Under the pieces are notes generated by a model. It made no database searches, was not told where the DNA came from, and saw only the letters and a list, made by a program, of their open reading frames with translations. Position numbers and translations under genes: made by a program. A stretch of DNA of 64,000 nucleotides from assembly GCA_002695025.1 (NCBI GenBank), contig NZNV01000001.1, positions 124,001 to 188,000 of the forward strand, given 5' to 3'. Shown here in pieces: positions 1 to 9,100 of the stretch; the first letter of the stretch is position 1, and each line of letters begins with the position of its first letter. This DNA comes from Owenweeksia sp. (GTDB taxonomy: Bacteria > Bacteroidota > Bacteroidia > Flavobacteriales > Schleiferiaceae).

Positions 1-2
1 AG

Positions 3-92
3 GCACTGGTATTACCGGTACTGGAACGTGAGGAGGAAGTTTATTTAACTATAAAAGCCGAGGATTATGAAAGATGTATGGAAGGAAGATGA
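3..92 (+). CDS. 3' end of an unidentified gene (partial)
   Basis: Frame 3 is open from the window edge to a TGA at 90-92 and encodes about 29 residues ending in EDYERCMEGR. The composition (charged, no low complexity) looks like a genuine protein C-terminus, whereas the other two forward frames stop earlier and read poorly. The gene would converge on the response regulator gene at 273-935, with a minisatellite between them. The family cannot be named from so short a piece. It could also be a chance open frame. Confidence 0.45.
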   Translation, partial: ALVLPVLEREEEVYLTIKAEDYERCMEGR

Positions 93-272
93 GTAGTAGG
101 GAGTTTTTAGTTGGTAGTAGGGAGTTTTTAGTTGGCAGTAGGGAGTCTGTAGTGTGGAGTAGAGAGTTTCTAGTCTCCAGTTTTTAGTTGGTAGCCGGGA
201 GTTGGGAGTAGGGAGTTTCTAGTCTCTAGTTTTTAGTTGGTAGCCGGGAGTTTGGAGTAGGGAGTCTGGAGG
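88..272. repeat. AG/GT-rich minisatellite between converging genes
   Basis: The interval is built from variants of GTAGGGAGTTTTTAGTTG. Shorter units (about 23 bp) occupy the left part. A larger unit with a 49-bp period begins at 159 and again at 208, carrying TTTCTAGTCTC and GGTAGCCGGGAG in both copies. There is no coding potential. The unit-to-unit variation suggests expansion by slippage or recombination. It fills the gap between two converging genes, so a role in transcription termination is possible but not shown. Confidence 0.85.
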
Positions 273-935
273 TTAAAGCAGATCATAATCCTTTACGAGG
301 CCTGTTTGAATGGCGTATCTGATAATACCAGCTACATTTTTTACTTCGAGTTTAGCTAGTATATGCTTGCGATGTGTATCTACGGTATGTTTACTGATAA
401 ATAATTGTTCTGCAATTTCTTCTGTGCTTTTTCCCCTTACAATCAAACGTATAACATCCTTTTCTCTTTCGGTTAATTCAACGTCTACATTAGTCCGGTA
501 GGAGAGAGGTTTTTTAAAGGTACTCATGATGGTTCTGGTAATTTCTTTTTCATAATAGGGTTCGCCACCGGCTACGCAGTTGATGGCTTCCATGAGTACT
601 TTTTTACCGGAATTTTTTAAGACGTATCCATCGGCCCCGGAGGCGATGAGGTTCTTCACGAATTCTTTTCTGTTATACATGGTTAATACGATAATCCCAA
701 TTTCAGGATAGTTTTCCTTTATTTTAAGAGTAGTATCAATACCATCCATTACGGGCATATTAATATCCATTAAGATAATATCTAATTCAGGAAGCTGCTT
801 TATCTGTGCCAACACCTCTTCGCCATTGATAGCTTCCGCAATAATGGTAATAGAAGGCTCCGGTTCCAGTAAAGATTTTAAGCCTTCCCGAATAAGGTCA
901 TGGTCATCGGCTATAAGTATCTTAACGGTTTTCAT
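273..935 (-). CDS. NarL/FixJ-family response regulator (module A)
   Basis: This 220-residue two-domain regulator has an N-terminal receiver domain (about 4-125) with the acidic pair D10/D11, phosphoacceptor D57 in LMDINMP and K107 region GYVLKN. A C-terminal LuxR-type helix-turn-helix follows (about 150-215, LTEREKDVIRLIVRGKSTEE, then KHTVDTHRKHI). It is a DNA-binding transcription factor switched on by phosphorylation. The start overlaps the 3' end of the upstream kinase gene by 4 bp, so the two are translated together and are very likely a cognate pair. It is the last gene of module A (caspase, partner, kinase, regulator) and has a paralogue at 20067-20741 in the same relative position. It is a candidate for binding the ATCC-N10-GGAT dyads found across the window; that link is inference. 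Confidence 0.95.
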   Translation of the reverse strand: MKTVKILIADDHDLIREGLKSLLEPEPSITIIAEAINGEEVLAQIKQLPELDIILMDINMPVMDGIDTTLKIKENYPEIGIIVLTMYNRKEFVKNLIASGADGYVLKNSGKKVLMEAINCVAGGEPYYEKEITRTIMSTFKKPLSYRTNVDVELTEREKDVIRLIVRGKSTEEIAEQLFISKHTVDTHRKHILAKLEVKNVAGIIRYAIQTGLVKDYDLL

Positions 936-2794
936 TGGTTAGTATTGATGCTGATGGTTACCTCTGTGCCGGTATTGGGTATAGAGTTTATACTACATGC
1001 TCCGTTGAACTTTGCCACGCGTGATTTCATGTTCTTAAGCCCCATTCCCGGGCTGTAATCAACGATATTAAAACCAATGCCATTGTCACTAACTTTTAAT
1101 ATTACCAGGTTTTCAAGTCTTTCCAAGGTGATGTTGATATGGCTGGCATGGGCATGCTTTAGCGCATTAGTAATTAATTCCTGAATAATGCGATAAAGGT
1201 TGAGCTCAAGTTCGGTATTGAGGCGCTGATCAAGGCTACTACACTCAATTTCTATAGATAGGTCCGTGACCTCTTCAATAGTAGATCTCAAATCATTAAG
1301 GGCTGGCTCAAGTCCAAATTTATTGAGTACCCCGGAAAACATATCATGGGCTATCTCACTAACTTGATTTAGAGCTTTGTTTAACAACCGTTGTGCAGAT
1401 TCTACCTTAGGGTTATCCTGATCTTCAGAAATACTTTCAAATGCCATACCAATAACGGAGAGGGTGCCACCTAATTTGTCATGTAAATCCTTTGAGATAC
1501 GTTCCCTCTCTGCATGCCTTACTTCCAAAGCCGTTTCCATAGAACGTATTTCCTGGTCTTTCATAAGCTGATTGATGCGTTGAGTCATTAGTTCTTTATC
1601 CTTTTTAGCCATCAGGCGTTGAAAACGCTGGCGCCAAATCAATAACAGGATTACTATTAAAACAGTAAATACAATCACTCCGGAAATCACAATTATGCTT
1701 TCCTTGTTTCGTTCAGCCACGGCCAGGTCCAATTTATGACGAACGGCTTCAGTTTTAAGTCTTTCCGTTTCATATTTAGCATTGAGTTCTTCAATATCTT
1801 TTTTGGACTGCAGGGTAAACCTGGTTTCTTTTAAAGCTGCATAGTCCGTGAGATAAATGATGGCCTTGGCCGTATCTCCTAATGCCAAATGCTGATGGTA
1901 CAATTCTTCTTTGATGTTGGTTTGAAGATTAAGGTCTTTTAATTGCCCAGCAAGAGAATCAGCTCTCAAAAGAAAGGTCAGTGCCGCTTGCGAATTGTTT
2001 TTTGTGTTTTTCTGGTCAGCAAGGTTAATGAGGTTGTGTATTTGCCTTCGGAGATCCTGATCCGCTGTGCCGAGGTTAGCGGCTAACTTATAATAATATC
2101 GGGCGCTGTCCGGTTTGTTTATAACATTATACACTCTGGCTATTCCTGTGTAACAATCCATAAGGTCGCGGCTGTTTCCTGATTTGGTATAAAAAACAGA
2201 TGCAAGCCGGTAGTTTTCAAGTGCCTGATTATCCATTGCCATTTGGAAAAAAGCCCGTGCCTTGCAGTAGCAGGCCACCCCCTGCTGGTATTCATCATTG
2301 TTAGATACAAAGTACCCACTAGCTTTCTGATAATAGTCAATAGCACGTTGAAATCCCGCATTCCTGGCCGAATCATTGTCCCAACTGTCTGCTTCTGTAT
2401 AGTATACATTTCCAATGTCGATCAGTGAACGTCCGATTTCAGAAGGCCAGTGATTTTCCTTTCGTATGGCGAGAGCCTTTTCCATGGAAGAGATCGCATC
2501 AGACCATTTACCCTTTTCGTGGAAAATAATACCTCTTCGATTGTAAGTCCGTGCCTCTAACCATTGATTGGGATTATTCCGCACAAGACCAAGGGCACTG
2601 TCTGTAAAAAGCAGAGCTGAATCACTATCTATACTGGTGTAGTTAAAGGCCAGGTCTAACCAAATGCATACCCTGGATGAATCCGATCTTACCGATCTTA
2701 ATTTTTTAAATAAAACAGGGTTATTTGAAACGGGTTGTGAAGACCCGTAATAAAAAAAAGATGTACTAAGGATTAATAGTATAATCCACTTCAT
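932..2794 (-). CDS. TPR-containing sensor histidine kinase, HisKA_3 type (module A)
   Basis: A 620-residue membrane kinase. In order: signal peptide (1-19), extracytoplasmic TPR-like helical repeats (about 40-310), a coiled coil (about 320-360), one membrane segment (about 366-388, VISGVIVFTVLIVILLLIW), a HisKA_3 dimerisation domain with the phosphoacceptor H438 in DLHDKLGG, and a HATPase domain with N-box ELITNALKHAHA and G-boxes DNGIGF and GMGLKN. It should sense something through its TPR domain and phosphorylate the regulator encoded immediately downstream (4-bp overlap). Its start lies about 30 bp after the stop of the small partner gene, consistent with one operon with the caspase. A paralogue with the same architecture is at 20796-22928. 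Confidence 0.95.
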   Translation of the reverse strand: MKWIILLILSTSFFYYGSSQPVSNNPVLFKKLRSVRSDSSRVCIWLDLAFNYTSIDSDSALLFTDSALGLVRNNPNQWLEARTYNRRGIIFHEKGKWSDAISSMEKALAIRKENHWPSEIGRSLIDIGNVYYTEADSWDNDSARNAGFQRAIDYYQKASGYFVSNNDEYQQGVACYCKARAFFQMAMDNQALENYRLASVFYTKSGNSRDLMDCYTGIARVYNVINKPDSARYYYKLAANLGTADQDLRRQIHNLINLADQKNTKNNSQAALTFLLRADSLAGQLKDLNLQTNIKEELYHQHLALGDTAKAIIYLTDYAALKETRFTLQSKKDIEELNAKYETERLKTEAVRHKLDLAVAERNKESIIVISGVIVFTVLIVILLLIWRQRFQRLMAKKDKELMTQRINQLMKDQEIRSMETALEVRHAERERISKDLHDKLGGTLSVIGMAFESISEDQDNPKVESAQRLLNKALNQVSEIAHDMFSGVLNKFGLEPALNDLRSTIEEVTDLSIEIECSSLDQRLNTELELNLYRIIQELITNALKHAHASHINITLERLENLVILKVSDNGIGFNIVDYSPGMGLKNMKSRVAKFNGACSINSIPNTGTEVTISINTNQ

Positions 2795-2825
2795 GCCTGG
2801 TTGCTAGACTATGAAGATAGTAAAA

Positions 2826-3224
2826 CTAGCCGCCTCCATGGTGTACCGGAGGGCTTACTCTTCTTTTTCGGTGTGTTTTTTTATCATTACCATCCTTATC
2901 AACTTCAGTACACAAAATAAAAGCTTCTTTTTTTTCAGGTAACTTCTTAATTTCTGTTCTGGTGATAATATGTGGATTTTGGTGAACAGTACCACTGGTG
3001 TCCCTATAAAAACGGACCGTTACTGTGAAGTAATTATCTTGTGGACGAGGTATACATAAAACGTTCTCATCATCACAAGAATCTTTTTCTATTACATCAG
3101 CAGCTTTCTTCTCCCACCCCACTTTTACGCTACTAAATTCCAGCTGTCTGCTGGGGTTGTGGATTTCAATTTGCATTTCACCATTGCTGGCGAAGTAATA
3201 ACTAAGAATATCAAAATCTGCCAT
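2826..3224 (-). CDS. Small hypothetical protein paired with caspase A
   Basis: A 132-residue protein with no signal peptide, predicted mostly beta strand (alternating hydrophobics around FTVTVRFYR). It ends in a basic tail, KKTHRKRR, followed by VSPPVHHGGG. I do not recognise the family. It starts 15 bp after the caspase stop codon, so it is probably co-expressed with it. The second module has a similarly sized protein (124 residues, 23031-23405) in the same place, also with a K/R-rich tail near the end, although overall sequence similarity is not obvious. Metacaspases cleave after Arg or Lys, so the tail could be a protease site, but that is speculative. Confidence 0.8.
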   Translation of the reverse strand: MADFDILSYYFASNGEMQIEIHNPSRQLEFSSVKVGWEKKAADVIEKDSCDDENVLCIPRPQDNYFTVTVRFYRDTSGTVHQNPHIITRTEIKKLPEKKEAFILCTEVDKDGNDKKTHRKRRVSPPVHHGGG

Positions 3225-3239
3225 TTTTTTAGATTTAAG

Positions 3240-4067
3240 TTAGAAAAGAGGTTTACGAACGGCTAATTCCGTATAATGATGTCCATGATAATAATGCCAA
3301 CGAGGTACCTGACGAGTTCCCTGATTGCACTGAGAGGAACTTTCTACCCATTTCTTTATTTTTTCGTAAAAGCTAAAGAAGTTCTGATCATTGCCAACTT
3401 TGCCCTCTTCCCAGGCTTTTTGAAAGGCCCACGCAAATACAGTTAAACTATGTCCAACACAAGGTAAAGCCTCCGTATCTCTTGTTGATGAGGATAATAT
3501 CAGCAAGGATGCGGGTACCTGATGTTGTAAGGGTCTGCTTTTTACGGAAAGAATAGGGTCATAAGTTTCCGGCCATCTTTCTATTAAGTTTTTCTTTGCG
3601 GCTAAAGGACCGATCATACCGGGTTCGGTATCCAGAGGACCAGCGTAGCAGCTATCGGCTATCACTATTATATCTACACCTGCTCTGAACAAACGTGCCC
3701 ATTGCCACAGCTCAATGAAAAACAAAATCCGGTCATAAAAACGCCATCCTCTATCATTTTTATAATTAAGTGAGGTTTGAACCTCTTTATCCATTTTATA
3801 CCCATGGCCTGTGAATGTAATAACCAACATATCCCCATGGTCTAATTCTTCAGCCCATTCAATAATCTGATTTTTGAACCTAAGGGTTGTTTTTTGCTGA
3901 GGGCGCCACCAGTAAATGGATTTATCAAAACCAATGTTACAGAAGAATTTCTCGTAAAACCCCGCAGTTGAATCAGCAGAAGAATAATGGCTTAGTTCTC
4001 CACCATAATGATTGTTTTCTAACTGATCTACACCTAAATGAAGTGCGTATTTTTTTGGCTTGCGCAT
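3240..4067 (-). CDS. Caspase-family (peptidase C14) protease A
   Basis: A 275-residue cytoplasmic protein with the caspase/metacaspase fold signatures: N-terminal strand YALHLGVDQL, the histidine motif TFTGHG (H88) and the cysteine motif VIADSCYAG (C140). Both catalytic residues are present, so it is predicted active as a cysteine protease. Family members usually cleave after basic residues. The protein is a bare catalytic domain, so activation must come from partners or processing. It is followed at 15 bp by a small partner gene and then by a TPR kinase and response regulator; an equivalent set lies at 20067-24190. The 37-bp gap upstream to the outer-membrane protein gene suggests a shared transcript. 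The physiological substrate is unknown. Confidence 0.92.
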   Translation of the reverse strand: MRKPKKYALHLGVDQLENNHYGGELSHYSSADSTAGFYEKFFCNIGFDKSIYWWRPQQKTTLRFKNQIIEWAEELDHGDMLVITFTGHGYKMDKEVQTSLNYKNDRGWRFYDRILFFIELWQWARLFRAGVDIIVIADSCYAGPLDTEPGMIGPLAAKKNLIERWPETYDPILSVKSRPLQHQVPASLLILSSSTRDTEALPCVGHSLTVFAWAFQKAWEEGKVGNDQNFFSFYEKIKKWVESSSQCNQGTRQVPRWHYYHGHHYTELAVRKPLF

Positions 4068-4104
4068 GGTTGGATAAGTTTATTTAAAATATACAGGTAT
4101 ACTA

Positions 4105-5550
4105 CTAGAAATTATACTGCAAACTAATATAAGCTTTTGGCGGCCAGGAGAATTCATATTTAAGATCCTTCTCGATGGCATCCTGATCGTTTACGGGGTC
4201 ACCTACTTCCAGGTCATTTAACTGCGGAAGCCAGGTCATAGCCAGGCCTACAGAGATGGCCAGCCGGTTAGTGCCATTGATATGACTGCGTACTCCGATG
4301 CCGGTAAAGAGTATGGGAACGCCCTCGTTAAGACCGGCACCAATTTGATAAAGCGGATGGATGTCTGAATTTGGAAGGTATAGCGTGAAGTTTATCAAAG
4401 CGTTTACATTGAGTCTGCTGGCATAATTGATAGTTGGTTTGGCTACATATTGCTGGCCGGTAGAATCGGCAGTGGTATGAAAGCTCTTATACTCAAAAGA
4501 AGTGTAGGCTACTCCCACGGCTACTTCCGGTACAAAGAGGCGGTAGCGCTTCAGTAAAATGGTTTTGCCGCTTAATTTTTTTGACTCTGTGGCTACAATT
4601 TCATTCTGTTCTGAAAGACTGTAGCCGCTGTGGTAAATTTGCACGGTATATTGATAGATCTTACCTCTTTTAAGCTGAATATTGGCCAGGTTTACAAACC
4701 AGCGGTTGCCAAATACATTGATCTCCGCTTCGGCCACCACCTCGTTGATCATCTTAAAGGCACTATCCAGATTGTTTAGTCTCTTTTTCTGTTCGGTAAA
4801 AATGGTACTAAGATCATTCAGAAAAGCCTGGTAAATACTATTGTTATCCAGTTTTCCACACCTGGCCTTACATTTTTCTTCCTTAATCAGCTGTGCCGTT
4901 ACGGTAAGCAGCTCCTGTATATTGTCAAAGTGCTTCTTAATGGCTGTTCTATTGGCTTCTGCTTTACTGATCTTTTGTTGAGTTACGGTTTTTTCACGAA
5001 AATCCAACTCTTTCAGGGTTTTAAAAACCTGGTTGATCTCTGTTTTGTGATTATTCTTAAGGCTGTCCTGAAGGGCCCTTATGTAATCTTCTATCGTATC
5101 ACAATCAGCTGCGAGGTCTTCCGCTGGCGATATGAATTCAGCAGAGGGGTCAAACATCAGGGCTTTTTCTATTCCAGGTAATAACGCCCCCTTCTTTAAA
5201 ATATCCAATAAAGAACTGAAGGTATTACTGGCCAGTTTATCCACGGGATCTTCCGCCTCAATTACCTGTTTGGTATAGGAATAAGTAAGCGGATTGAGCG
5301 GACTCAGGTAAATGTTGGCATTATCTCCCGAAAACAGGTAAAGAGCCGAGTCATCAGGGTTACTGAGAGTAAGGTATTGCCCGTCTACATTATGAGACAG
5401 GTAAAGAACATCCGGGCGATACTCGATAAATATCTTTTCGTCCTTATCCAGCTTTTCACTTCTTTCCAGGATGTCGGCAGCATTCTGACTATACATACAG
5501 AGTGGGAGTATGAATACACTGAAATGGATAAAGAGGTGGGAAGTTTTCAT
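4105..5550 (-). CDS. Secreted outer-membrane protein with helical N-terminal half
   Basis: A 481-residue protein with a signal peptide (1-21, ending CMYSQ). Residues about 25-300 are largely alpha-helical and charged, with coiled-coil stretches and two nearby cysteines (KCKARC). The last roughly 170 residues look like amphipathic strands of an outer-membrane barrel and end in aromatic Phe (ISLQYNF), the usual signal for barrel insertion. No known family is recognised. It lies upstream of and co-directional with caspase A, 37 bp away, so it may belong to the same operon. An alternative is a periplasmic protein with a small beta domain. Confidence 0.8.
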   Translation of the reverse strand: MKTSHLFIHFSVFILPLCMYSQNAADILERSEKLDKDEKIFIEYRPDVLYLSHNVDGQYLTLSNPDDSALYLFSGDNANIYLSPLNPLTYSYTKQVIEAEDPVDKLASNTFSSLLDILKKGALLPGIEKALMFDPSAEFISPAEDLAADCDTIEDYIRALQDSLKNNHKTEINQVFKTLKELDFREKTVTQQKISKAEANRTAIKKHFDNIQELLTVTAQLIKEEKCKARCGKLDNNSIYQAFLNDLSTIFTEQKKRLNNLDSAFKMINEVVAEAEINVFGNRWFVNLANIQLKRGKIYQYTVQIYHSGYSLSEQNEIVATESKKLSGKTILLKRYRLFVPEVAVGVAYTSFEYKSFHTTADSTGQQYVAKPTINYASRLNVNALINFTLYLPNSDIHPLYQIGAGLNEGVPILFTGIGVRSHINGTNRLAISVGLAMTWLPQLNDLEVGDPVNDQDAIEKDLKYEFSWPPKAYISLQYNF

Positions 5551-5648
5551 AATTAATAATTTGAATTGTGACCAAAATTTGTTGACCTTACTTTCAGTAA
5601 GTTATTAGTGGGTTGGAAATGATTTAACCGGAATCAGGAGAGTGCTAA

Positions 5649-5675
5649 AAAGTACCCGGAATTTCCGGGTACTTT
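5649..5675 (-). terminator. Hairpin terminator after the GG-leader-like peptide gene
   Basis: The arms AAAGTACCCGG and CCGGGTACTTT pair perfectly around a 5-nt loop; read on the minus strand the hairpin is followed by a short T run. It lies 14 bp downstream of the peptide gene (stop at 5690) and upstream of the outer-membrane protein gene, so it should separate the two transcripts or attenuate read-through. Confidence 0.75.
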
Positions 5676-5689
5676 GTGTTTAAGGCACC

Positions 5690-5959
5690 TTATGACCGGC
5701 CACAAAATGCATCCAAAGCCCGGCACAGCAGATCTACGGCTCTTTTAACCGGAGCAGGAATAAAGGGGATAAGTACAATACCTTTTAAGATAGGTTTAAC
5801 CTTACCATACACCCGGCAAATAGTGTCTTTAACTCCGGAATCTGCCATGGTGTGTACGCCTCCGCTTTCCATACTTTTTACCTCGTTTTCCAACTCATCC
5901 AGGGAGGATATGGAAAGGCTTGCTTCCAGGTTTTCGTAGTTCAAGTTTTCATCAGACAT
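5690..5959 (-). CDS. Small protein with double-glycine leader-like N-terminus
   Basis: I take the ATG at 5959 rather than the one at 5992, because a TAnnTTTG promoter box overlaps the upstream start. The 89-residue product begins MSDENLNYENLEASLS and has an acidic leader-like segment (SLDELENEVKSMESGG) ending in Gly-Gly at residues 33-34, as in peptides processed by C39 peptidases. The remaining 55 residues are hydrophobic and basic, with a GIVLIPFIPAPVK core and three cysteines. No ABC/C39 exporter or modification enzyme is nearby, so processing is uncertain. It has its own promoter, an operator-like dyad 83 bp upstream and its own terminator. It may instead be a non-secreted regulatory protein. 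Confidence 0.7.
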   Translation of the reverse strand: MSDENLNYENLEASLSISSLDELENEVKSMESGGVHTMADSGVKDTICRVYGKVKPILKGIVLIPFIPAPVKRAVDLLCRALDAFCGRS

Positions 5960-5989
5960 TTCTTTAGTTTTTATGATTAATATGCTGAC

Positions 5990-5997
5990 CAAAATTA
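5990..5997 (-). promoter_or_regulatory. -7 promoter element TAATTTTG for the small peptide gene
   Basis: On the minus strand this is TAATTTTG, an exact match to the Bacteroidota TAnnTTTG consensus, 30 bp upstream of the chosen ATG. No clear -33 TTTG is present. The dyad at 6042-6059 ends 44 nt upstream of it, so an activator may substitute for the -33 element. Confidence 0.6.
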
Positions 5998-6041
5998 GAG
6001 GGTATCAGATGTCACCAGGTCACTTATTGGGGTGGTCCTTT

Positions 6042-6059
6042 ATCCCTATTTGTAGTGAT
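6042..6059. promoter_or_regulatory. Operator-like dyad (variant site 1)
   Basis: ATCCCTATTTGTAGTGAT. It matches the ATCC-N10-GGAT motif except at one position of the right half. It lies in the divergent region between the peptide gene (-) and hsdR (+), 44 nt upstream of the TAATTTTG box, the same spacing as the site at 44456. Confidence 0.45.
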
Positions 6060-6158
6060 TAAAGGGGTTAAGGGTAAGTTTTAAAAGCTTTAATGGTAAA
6101 AAACTTATTTTTAGCGAGTAGAAATGTGTCTGTACGCTGAAAGCCAATTTCCTTCCCT

Positions 6159-9100
6159 ATGACATCCTCCAACTTTACCTACCTGGAAAATGAATTTCCC
6201 CTGTTGTATAACCTGGCCCAGGCAGCTGAATATAACCTGCACCGGGATGCGGTAACCAGCCTCTTTAAACTACGGCAGTTCGGGGAAAAGCTGAGTGAGC
6301 TTCTCTTTGAAGAGCACCACCTGGAATTCCCCAGGGAAAATACCTTTCACAACCGCTTGAGAACCCTGGGTTTTGAAGGCGTTTTACCCGCTGCGGTGCG
6401 CGACCTGCTCTTTGCCATTAAACAAAAAGGCAACCAGGCTGTGCACGGTAACCAGGGAGGACAAAAGGAAGCCCTTACCATGTTGCAGGCCGCCTATAAA
6501 GTGAGTATCTGGTTTTATGAAACCTATGCCGAAAAGGCGGAGGGAACTGAAGTTGGCGAGTTCCAAGAACCACAGGACCTGGATACCCGTCATGCCCTGC
6601 ACGAGCTGGAAAAGCAGTACCAGCAGCTGGAAGAAAAATTCAATCGACTGCTGGAAAAGCGTAGTACGGAAGCGCTGAGTGAAGAAAAGAAAACCGAGAT
6701 ACGCCAGCGTTCTGAAACAGCCGTGAGCAAGATCCATATGAACGAAGCCGAAACGCGCGAGATCATAGATGGCCAGTTACGGGACGGAGGCTGGAAGGCT
6801 GATACCGCACAATACAATTACAAGCTGAACAAGACCCTTCCGGAGAAGGGACGTAACCTGGCCATAGCGGAATGGCCGGCCGGTAGTGGCTGGGCCGATT
6901 ATGCCCTCTTTATAGGCACCGAACTCTATGCCCTGGTGGAAGCCAAGCGCTACGGTCAGGATATTTCCACAGACCTGCGACAGGCCAGGGTTTACGCTAA
7001 AGATATTGAGCAAAGAGATGAAGAGATAATCCTGGGGGAGTGGAACAGCTTTAAAGTACCCTTTCTGTTTTCCACCAACGGGCGTCCTTACCTGAAGCAG
7101 ATTGAGCACAAAAGCGGTATCTGGTTCCTGGATGTGCGGAAAGAACGGAGCCGCTCGCGGGCCTTGCAGGGCTGGTATTCGCCTGAAGGTTTACAAAAAC
7201 TGCTGGAGCAGGATACCGAAGCGGCCAATCAAAAACTGAAGGAAACAGCGGCCGATTTTCTACAAGACGAAACGGGCCTTGGCCTGCGGGATTACCAGAT
7301 GCAGGCCATACAAGCGGTGGAGCAGAGGATCATCAACGATCCGGACAACCGCAGGGCTCTGCTGGCCATGGCTACCGGTACCGGAAAAACCCGTACCGTA
7401 ATAGGCCTGTGTTACCGCCTTATCCAAACCAACCGCTTTAAGCGCATCCTCTTTCTGGTAGACCGCACTATGCTGGGTACCCAGGCCCTGAATAACTTTA
7501 ACGATAATAAAGTAGCGGGCCTCAATACCTTTGCGGAGATCTACGAGGTAAAAGGCCTTTCCGAAGCCCTGCCGGATATGGATACCCGCCTGCACCTGGC
7601 TACCGTACAGAGCCTGGTAAAACGCTTGTTCTACAATGAAAATACCGAAACCAGACCTTCGGTTGATCAGTACGACTGCATCATTATTGACGAAGCCCAC
7701 CGGGGTTACCTGCTGGATCGCGAAATGGATGAGGACGACATGGATTTTAAGGATCAGCAGGACTACGTAAGCAAATACCGCAGGGTACTGGAGTACTTTG
7801 ACGCCTACGCCATAGGGTTGACCGCCACTCCGGCTTTGCACACCCGCGAGATATTCGGCAGCCCGGTATTTACCTATTCCTACCGAGAGGCGGTGATAGA
7901 CGGCTTTCTTACCGATCACGAGCCACCCTACACCATAAAAACCCGGCTGAGCGAGGAGGGCATAGTGTGGGAGAAAGGTGCAAAGCCCAAGGCCTATGAC
8001 CAGGAAACCAACTCCATAGTAGAACTGGAAGAACTGGAGGATGAATTGGCGCTGGAAGTAGCCCATTTCAACAAACTGGTGCTTACCGAAAACTTTAACC
8101 GCACCGTAATTAAATATCTGGTGCAGGAGCTGGATCCCGAAGGCGATGAAAAAACCCTGGTATTTGCGGTAACGGATGAACATGCGGATGAAGTGGTGAA
8201 GATCTTTAAAGAGGAGTTTGAAGCGATAGGAGTAGATCTGTCGGACAATGCTATTGAAAAGATTACCGGCAAGGCCTATAAGCCGCAGGAATTGCTCAAT
8301 CGCTTCCGCAACGAGAAATTCCCCAATATAGCGGTTACGGTAGACCTGCTGACCACCGGGATAGATGTACCGGCCATTTGCAACCTGGTATTTTTGCGGA
8401 GGGTAAAGTCGCGGATACTGTACGAGCAGATGCTGGGGCGCGCCACGCGTAAATGTGACGAGATCGGCAAAGAGGTATTCCGCATATACGATGCGGTGCG
8501 GATATACGAAGCCCTGGAAGATTATACCCAAATGCGGCCGGTGGTGAAAAACCCGGATACGAGTTTTGCCGAGCTGGCGGCTGAGGGCGAGCGCATCAGT
8601 AATGAAGATAAAGCCCGCAAACAGGTGGAGCAGGTGGTGGCCAAACTGCAGCGCAAGGTGAGGAAGCTGAGCGATGCCGATGAGCAGCGCTTTAAATACC
8701 ATACGGAGGATAGGGACCCCGGATCCTTCATTGATATGCTAAAGCATACACCGCCCCGGGAGAGCCTGGATAAAATTGTGGCCATGAGCGGGCTGTGGAA
8801 ATTTTTGGATGAGCTGAAAACACCGCAGGGGCCAAGGCTATGGTCTGATCATGCGGATGAATTCCGCGAAGCGGAAAGAGGATACGGTAAAGGCAAAAAG
8901 CCGGAAGATTACCTGCAGAGTTTTGGGGAGTTTATAAAAACCCATCAAAATAAAATTGCCGCCCTCAACATCGTGTGCACGCGTCCCAAGGAGCTGGACC
9001 GCAAATCCCTGCGGGAACTGAAGATACTACTGGACGAAAAGGGCTACAGCGCCCGCAGCCTGAATGCCGCCTGGAAAGACACCAAAAATGTAGATATTGC

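Noticed and set aside
7260-8702. A 480-codon open frame on the minus strand inside hsdR
   Set aside because: It is antisense to well-conserved helicase sequence and has a composition dictated by hsdR codon use, with no recognisable domain. Long antisense frames are common opposite GC-richer genes.
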